From the NCBI GenBank assembly GCA_023144115.1, contig JAGLGH010000166.1, forward strand, positions 1 through 8,154: a DNA stretch of 8,154 bases. The letters are read 5' to 3'. The first letter of the stretch is position 1. Each line of letters starts with the position of its first letter. Source of the stretch: Nanobdellota archaeon (lineage in GTDB: Archaea; Nanobdellota; Nanobdellia; Woesearchaeales; JAGLGH01). Below are positions 5,826 to 8,154 of this stretch, in pieces. Under the pieces are notes generated by a model. That model searched no databases. It worked only from the letters and a program-made list of their open reading frames with translations, and was not told the origin of the DNA. Both the position numbers and the translations under genes were made by a program.

Positions 5826-5857
5826 TTTAGTTTCTGAGCGTTTCAGTTGTGAAATAT

Positions 5858-5865
5858 GGATGTGA
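5858..5865 (+). promoter_or_regulatory. Shine-Dalgarno of eL43
   Basis: GGATGTGA differs from GGAGGTGA at one base and ends six bases before the ATG at 5872. It supports that start and shows that the operon mRNA has a leader. Confidence 0.6.
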
Positions 5866-5871
5866 GATAAA

Positions 5872-6093
5872 ATGGCAGTGAATAAGAAAGCAGGTTCAAC
5901 AAAAAGATATGGTGCAAGATATGGTAAAAGGCTTAAAGTCAAGGCAGGTCTTATCGAAAACCAGTATAAGCAAAGGCAGAAATGTCCTTACTGCAGAAAG
6001 GTTGGAGTGAAAAGGGTTGCTATAGGCATTTGGGGATGTGGCAAATGCGGAGCTAAGTTTACTGGGAAAGCATATTCAATGGGAGTAAAATAA
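5872..6093 (+). CDS. rpl37ae: large-subunit ribosomal protein eL43 (L37Ae)
   Basis: This 73-residue zinc-ribbon protein of the large ribosomal subunit binds 23S rRNA in archaea and eukaryotes. The N-terminal KKAGSTKRYGARYGKRLK is the family's basic rRNA-binding part. Zinc ligands are Cys38, Cys41, Cys56 and Cys59 (CPYC ... CGKC), followed by AKFTGKAYSM. From memory, family members are usually about 85-95 residues and continue into a basic C-terminal helix. This one stops at GVK, so that helix is missing or very short. The next gene starts two bases later, which makes a simple local frameshift unlikely. It is the first gene of the five-gene operon. Confidence 0.93.
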   Translation: MAVNKKAGSTKRYGARYGKRLKVKAGLIENQYKQRQKCPYCRKVGVKRVAIGIWGCGKCGAKFTGKAYSMGVK

Positions 6094-6095
6094 AA

Positions 6096-6233
6096 ATGAC
6101 TGTATACAAATGTTTTTCATGTAATAAGGAGATTTCTCAAGAACAAATGGGCAAAAGAGTGCGATGCCCTTACTGTGGCGGCAAGATATTATTTAAGCCA
6201 AGGACTAAGAGTAATAAAATAAAAGCAAGATGA
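6096..6233 (+). CDS. rpoP: DNA-directed RNA polymerase subunit Rpo12 (RpoP, Rpb12-like)
   Basis: This 45-residue protein is the small zinc-ribbon subunit of archaeal RNA polymerase, equivalent to eukaryotic Rpb12/ABC10-alpha. It helps assemble the Rpo3-Rpo10-Rpo11 subcomplex. The sequence begins MTVYKCFSCNKEI and has zinc ligands Cys6, Cys9, Cys24 and Cys27 (CFSC ... CPYC). The family ending GGKILFKPR is followed by a short basic tail. The length is normal for the subunit, though small enough to be missed by length-filtered gene calling. GGGAG at 6081-6085, inside the end of eL43, serves as ribosome binding site. Its stop overlaps the next start in ATGA (6230-6233), implying translational coupling with pcc1. 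Confidence 0.93.
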   Translation: MTVYKCFSCNKEISQEQMGKRVRCPYCGGKILFKPRTKSNKIKAR

Positions 6234-6484
6234 AATATTCGGCGGAGATACGAGTGCATGACAATATTGAAAGTAATATTGAAAAACTTTATAAGTGCCT
6301 TATGCCTGAAATTCATGAAAGAGGCAGAGGCTCAGTCGATATTGAGAAAAAGGATAAGAGGCTTGACATAAACATTCATGCAAAAGATTCTGTGGCACTG
6401 CGCGCTATTATGAATTCAACAACGCAAATGCTAACAATATTTGAAAATATAGGGAGAATAAGTGATGAAAATGGACATGGATAA
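6230..6484 (+). CDS. pcc1: KEOPS complex subunit Pcc1
   Basis: This 84-residue subunit of KEOPS (Kae1-Bud32-Cgi121-Pcc1) supports formation of t6A at position 37 of ANN-decoding tRNAs. Pcc1 forms the dimerisation platform that binds Kae1. The family pattern is present: an N-terminal strand (YSAEIRVH), a helix with LYKCLMPE, a strand pair SVDIEKK/RLDINIHA, and the signature AKDSVALRAIMNS (51-63) leading into the final helix. The length is typical of archaeal Pcc1. The start is fixed by the ATGA overlap with rpoP. Its end overlaps the prefoldin gene by 20 bases. The other KEOPS genes are not in this window. Confidence 0.9.
   Translation: MKYSAEIRVHDNIESNIEKLYKCLMPEIHERGRGSVDIEKKDKRLDINIHAKDSVALRAIMNSTTQMLTIFENIGRISDENGHG
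6452..6456 (+). promoter_or_regulatory. Shine-Dalgarno of prefoldin beta, inside pcc1
   Basis: GGGAG lies within the pcc1 coding sequence, eight bases before the ATG at 6465. The GTG at 6462 (five bases) and the ATG at 6471 (14 bases) are less well spaced, so 6465 is preferred. Confidence 0.55.
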
Positions 6485-6824
6485 AGGAACACAACAAAAA
6501 ATTTCAAAACTCCAGCTTTTAGAACAGAACATGCAGACATTTCTTGTGCAGAAACAACAAATTCAGTCGCAGCTTGTTGAAGTGGATTCTGCCTTAAAAG
6601 AGATTGAAAGCACTGATAAGGCATATAAAATTATTGGCAACATTATGATAGCTTCTAAAAAGGATGAGCTTAAGGCTGAATTGGATCAGAAGAAAGAAAC
6701 ACTTGGCATCAGGCTAAAATCAATCGAGAAACAGGAAGAAAAGCTCAGGGAGCAATCTAAGTCTCTACAATCAGATGTATTAGACTCTATGCGTCAAGAA
6801 GAGAAACAGGAAGGGGGTAATTGA
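6465..6824 (+). CDS. pfdB: prefoldin subunit beta
   Basis: This 119-residue subunit belongs to the hexameric prefoldin chaperone (two alpha, four beta), which holds unfolded proteins and passes them to the thermosome. The layout is typical: an N-terminal coiled-coil helix (about 8-47, with Gln-rich QKQQIQSQLVEVDSALKEIE), a central beta hairpin (about 52-66, KAYKIIGNIMIASKKDEL), and a C-terminal helix (about 70-108) with RLKSIEKQEEKLREQ. The length fits the beta class; alpha subunits have an extra hairpin and are longer. The start at 6465 is chosen from the ribosome binding site, with 6462 (GTG) possible. It overlaps pcc1 by 20 bases in another frame and ends one base before the next gene. The alpha subunit is not in the window. 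Confidence 0.92.
   Translation: MKMDMDKGTQQKISKLQLLEQNMQTFLVQKQQIQSQLVEVDSALKEIESTDKAYKIIGNIMIASKKDELKAELDQKKETLGIRLKSIEKQEEKLREQSKSLQSDVLDSMRQEEKQEGGN
6811..6817 (+). promoter_or_regulatory. Shine-Dalgarno of the UPF0147 gene
   Basis: AGGGGGT lies in the last codons of the prefoldin gene, eight bases before the ATG at 6826. It supports that start despite the one-base intergenic gap. Confidence 0.5.
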
Positions 6825-6825
6825 A

Positions 6826-7071
6826 ATGCCAGAGAGTATAGAAGAAATTAAGGCTTGTATCAATGAGCTTAGAGGAGATTCTTCAACACCTAAAAATGTG
6901 TGTAATAAAGTAGGAGCGGTGCTTGCGCTTTTAGAATCTGATGGGGACATGTCTATCAATGTTAGCAAGGCATTGAATATTCTTGAAGAGTTGTCAGATG
7001 ATATCAATATAGAATCCTTTACAAGGACGCAACTATGGAATTTAGTCAGCCTGCTCGAAAGAGTTGCTTAA
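6826..7071 (+). CDS. UPF0147 family protein
   Basis: This 81-residue helical protein belongs to a conserved archaeal family of unknown function. Family features are visible. An acidic N-terminal helix leads to D-S-S-T-P-K-N-V (18-25), where most members have a (V/T)-P-R-N motif. The second half has LEELSDDINIESFTRTQLW followed by NLVSLLE, matching the family's D-x-N-x-x-x-x-x-RT-x-(I/L)-W ending. There is no membrane segment or zinc site. It is the last gene of the operon and is followed by T-runs. Its position after eL43, Rpo12, Pcc1 and prefoldin suggests a role near translation, transcription or protein folding, but that is inference from context only. Confidence 0.85.
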   Translation: MPESIEEIKACINELRGDSSTPKNVCNKVGAVLALLESDGDMSINVSKALNILEELSDDINIESFTRTQLWNLVSLLERVA

Positions 7072-7072
7072 A

Positions 7073-7117
7073 ATAAAAAACTTTTCCACCAGTCTTCAAA
7101 TGGTAGCAAACTTTTTT
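7073..7117. terminator. bidirectional terminator between convergent operons
   Basis: The 48-base gap between two convergent stop codons has T-runs in both directions. On the plus strand there are four T (7082-7085) and six T (7112-7117). On the minus strand the A-run at 7075-7080 reads as six T. There is no clear hairpin. Both transcripts can end here in the archaeal manner. Confidence 0.5.
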
Positions 7118-7119
7118 AG

Positions 7120-7719
7120 TTAACTATTCTCTTTTTCGCTTTCTTTATTTTTGCCAGAATTTGAGTGGAGTTTGACAATCTTTGATTTTACAAGATTAGA
7201 ATTTGGCACAAACAGGATGTCGCCATTTTTTGTTTCTATTTTAGTTGTGTTCAATTGCACTTCTATGATTTTTCCTTTTATCTTATCTATCTTAATGATA
7301 TCTCCTTTCTCAACAAATTTTTTTTGTGTTATGTATATGCCTGCAATCATATTTGGGATGAAATCCTTGATTGCGAGGAATAAAGAGATGATGATAATAA
7401 GCATCACTCCTCCTGCAAGAAGGTTAAATGCGACAGCGCTGATGTTAAGCTTTTCAAGCGCAGCGATGATAAATATGAAGTATATGAAATAAGTTATGGT
7501 CTTTGAAATTATTTCAGCGATTGAAACCTTTATTCCAGTTGTCTTCTCTATGATTTTATTGAGTTCAATCTCTTTGAGCACTTTGAGTATTATCTTGCCT
7601 GCTATGCGTCCAAGGATGAAGCCCAAGAGAAGAATTACTATTGCCACTACAAGCTTTGTAAATATTTTTTCAAATGCTGTATACAAATAATTAAATGTTT
7701 CTATGAAAAATTCTTGCAT
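7120..7719 (-). CDS. small MscS-family mechanosensitive channel
   Basis: This 199-residue membrane protein opens under membrane tension and releases solutes during hypo-osmotic shock. Hydrophobic segments lie at about 23-47, 72-90 and 97-130. The third carries the Gly/Ala-rich stretch FNLLAGG and leads into FIPNMIAGIYI, matching the pore-lining helix and hinge of MscS. The beta domain follows (about 131-184): GDIIKIDKIKGKIIEVQLNTTKI, then NGDILFVPNSNLV, the classic family signature. The protein ends soon after in a polar tail and lacks the usual alpha/beta C-terminal domain of MscS (E. coli MscS is 286 residues). The gene overlaps the end of the dus gene by 29 bases, so the two are probably cotranscribed. 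There is no obvious ribosome binding site. Confidence 0.88.
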   Translation of the reverse strand: MQEFFIETFNYLYTAFEKIFTKLVVAIVILLLGFILGRIAGKIILKVLKEIELNKIIEKTTGIKVSIAEIISKTITYFIYFIFIIAALEKLNISAVAFNLLAGGVMLIIIISLFLAIKDFIPNMIAGIYITQKKFVEKGDIIKIDKIKGKIIEVQLNTTKIETKNGDILFVPNSNLVKSKIVKLHSNSGKNKESEKENS

Positions 7720-8154
7720 AATTCTTAGAATAAAGCTTTGGATTTATATATTTTGTTATTAATTCTGTTATCTTCTCAATTTCATTAATCTTAGCTATCT
7801 CTCGTCTCAGCTTGCATGAATCAGGCAGGGTGCGAGTGAATTGCTGCGCTTTAGTCTTGAGATCATTTAATGATAACATATTAAACTTCTCTGCAAGTTC
7901 AGCATAGCGCATAAAATCAGTAATTTTTTGTGAGTTGTTCTGTTCAATTATTGTTTTATTGGTCGTAAGATATGTGTTTGTTTGCTTAAAGATGTAAGGG
8001 TTCCCTCTTGCAGCGCGGCCTATCATGATATAATCACATCCAGTTCTGTCCAGCATCCTTGCAGCATCAGGTGCATCCTTTATATCACCATTGCCTATTA
8101 TAGGGATATCTATGTTTTCCTTGACTTTTCTTATGATATCCCAGTCAGCATCCC
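7691..8154 (-). CDS. dus: tRNA-dihydrouridine synthase, C-terminal part (N-terminus beyond right edge)
   Basis: Dus enzymes reduce uridine to dihydrouridine in tRNA with FMN and NADPH. The frame is open to the right edge; 153 residues are visible and the N-terminal half is missing. Visible parts are the end of the TIM barrel: DWDIIRKVKENIDIPIIGNGDI (given as DWDIIRKV plus IPIIGNGDI, visible residues 4-24), then DAARMLDRTGCDYIMIGRAARGNP in two segments (30-51) forming the FMN phosphate site. The helical C-terminal domain includes TRTLPDSCKLRREIAKI, where the family has a conserved Leu-Arg. The active-site Cys lies outside the window. An internal ATG at 8056 is not the start. It is upstream of, and overlaps, the MscS gene. 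Which Dus subfamily and which tRNA position cannot be decided here. Confidence 0.9.
   Translation of the reverse strand, partial: DADWDIIRKVKENIDIPIIGNGDIKDAPDAARMLDRTGCDYIMIGRAARGNPYIFKQTNTYLTTNKTIIEQNNSQKITDFMRYAELAEKFNMLSLNDLKTKAQQFTRTLPDSCKLRREIAKINEIEKITELITKYINPKLYSKNYARIFHRNI

Noticed and set aside
5608..5830. Open frames on both strands across tRNA-Pro and its repeat (5608-5793 minus, 5639-5830 plus).
   Set aside because: They are translations of the tRNA and of the duplicated flank; the apparent repeat in the protein is only the DNA repeat. No promoter or ribosome binding site fits.
7151..7690. Plus-strand open frames opposite the MscS gene.
   Set aside because: MscS motifs are unmistakable on the minus strand; the hydrophobic plus-strand frames mirror its membrane helices.

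Overview
This window is archaeal. Five adjacent genes form a typically archaeal cluster: ribosomal protein eL43 (L37Ae), RNA polymerase subunit Rpo12/RpoP, KEOPS subunit Pcc1, prefoldin beta and a UPF0147 protein. Several promoters have a TATA box 28-33 bases before the start codon, as expected for leaderless archaeal transcripts, and likely transcript ends are marked by T-tracts. The DNA is AT-rich and tightly packed. A membrane-anchored multi-thioredoxin protein, a short MscS channel and a kinase-less GAF-PAS sensor would fit a DPANN-type genome such as Woesearchaeota or Pacearchaeota, but that placement is inference.

Layout: (1) bases 1-414 hold the 3' part of a PIN-domain gene that enters from the left edge. 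(2) Bases 452-1099, minus strand, encode a secreted lipoprotein with two similar domains; it meets the PIN gene tail to tail. (3) Bases 1100-1233 hold two divergent promoters. The right one drives a very AT-rich orphan gene (1234-1635). (4) Bases 1850-3844 encode a large surface-exposed redox protein with three thioredoxin-like domains on one membrane anchor, preceded by direct repeats 21 bp apart. (5) Bases 3947-5473 encode a GAF-PAS-PAS sensor with no kinase domain. (6) Bases 5604-5678 are tRNA-Pro(UGG). Its 3' end and downstream flank are repeated 114 bp further on, next to a strong hairpin. (7) Bases 5872-7071 are the five-gene information-processing operon, joined by overlaps and 1-2 base gaps. 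(8) On the minus strand, converging on it, lie a minimal MscS channel (7120-7719) and the C-terminal part of a tRNA-dihydrouridine synthase that leaves the right edge.

How they fit together: the core operon joins ribosome, polymerase, tRNA t6A modification and nascent-chain folding. A tRNA gene lies just upstream, and a tRNA-modifying enzyme lies just beyond on the opposite strand. The left half looks like accessory envelope and sensing functions, each with its own promoter. The least explained stretch is 5657-5825, where a piece of tRNA-Pro is duplicated and can fold into an acceptor/T-arm-like structure in front of the ribosomal protein operon.
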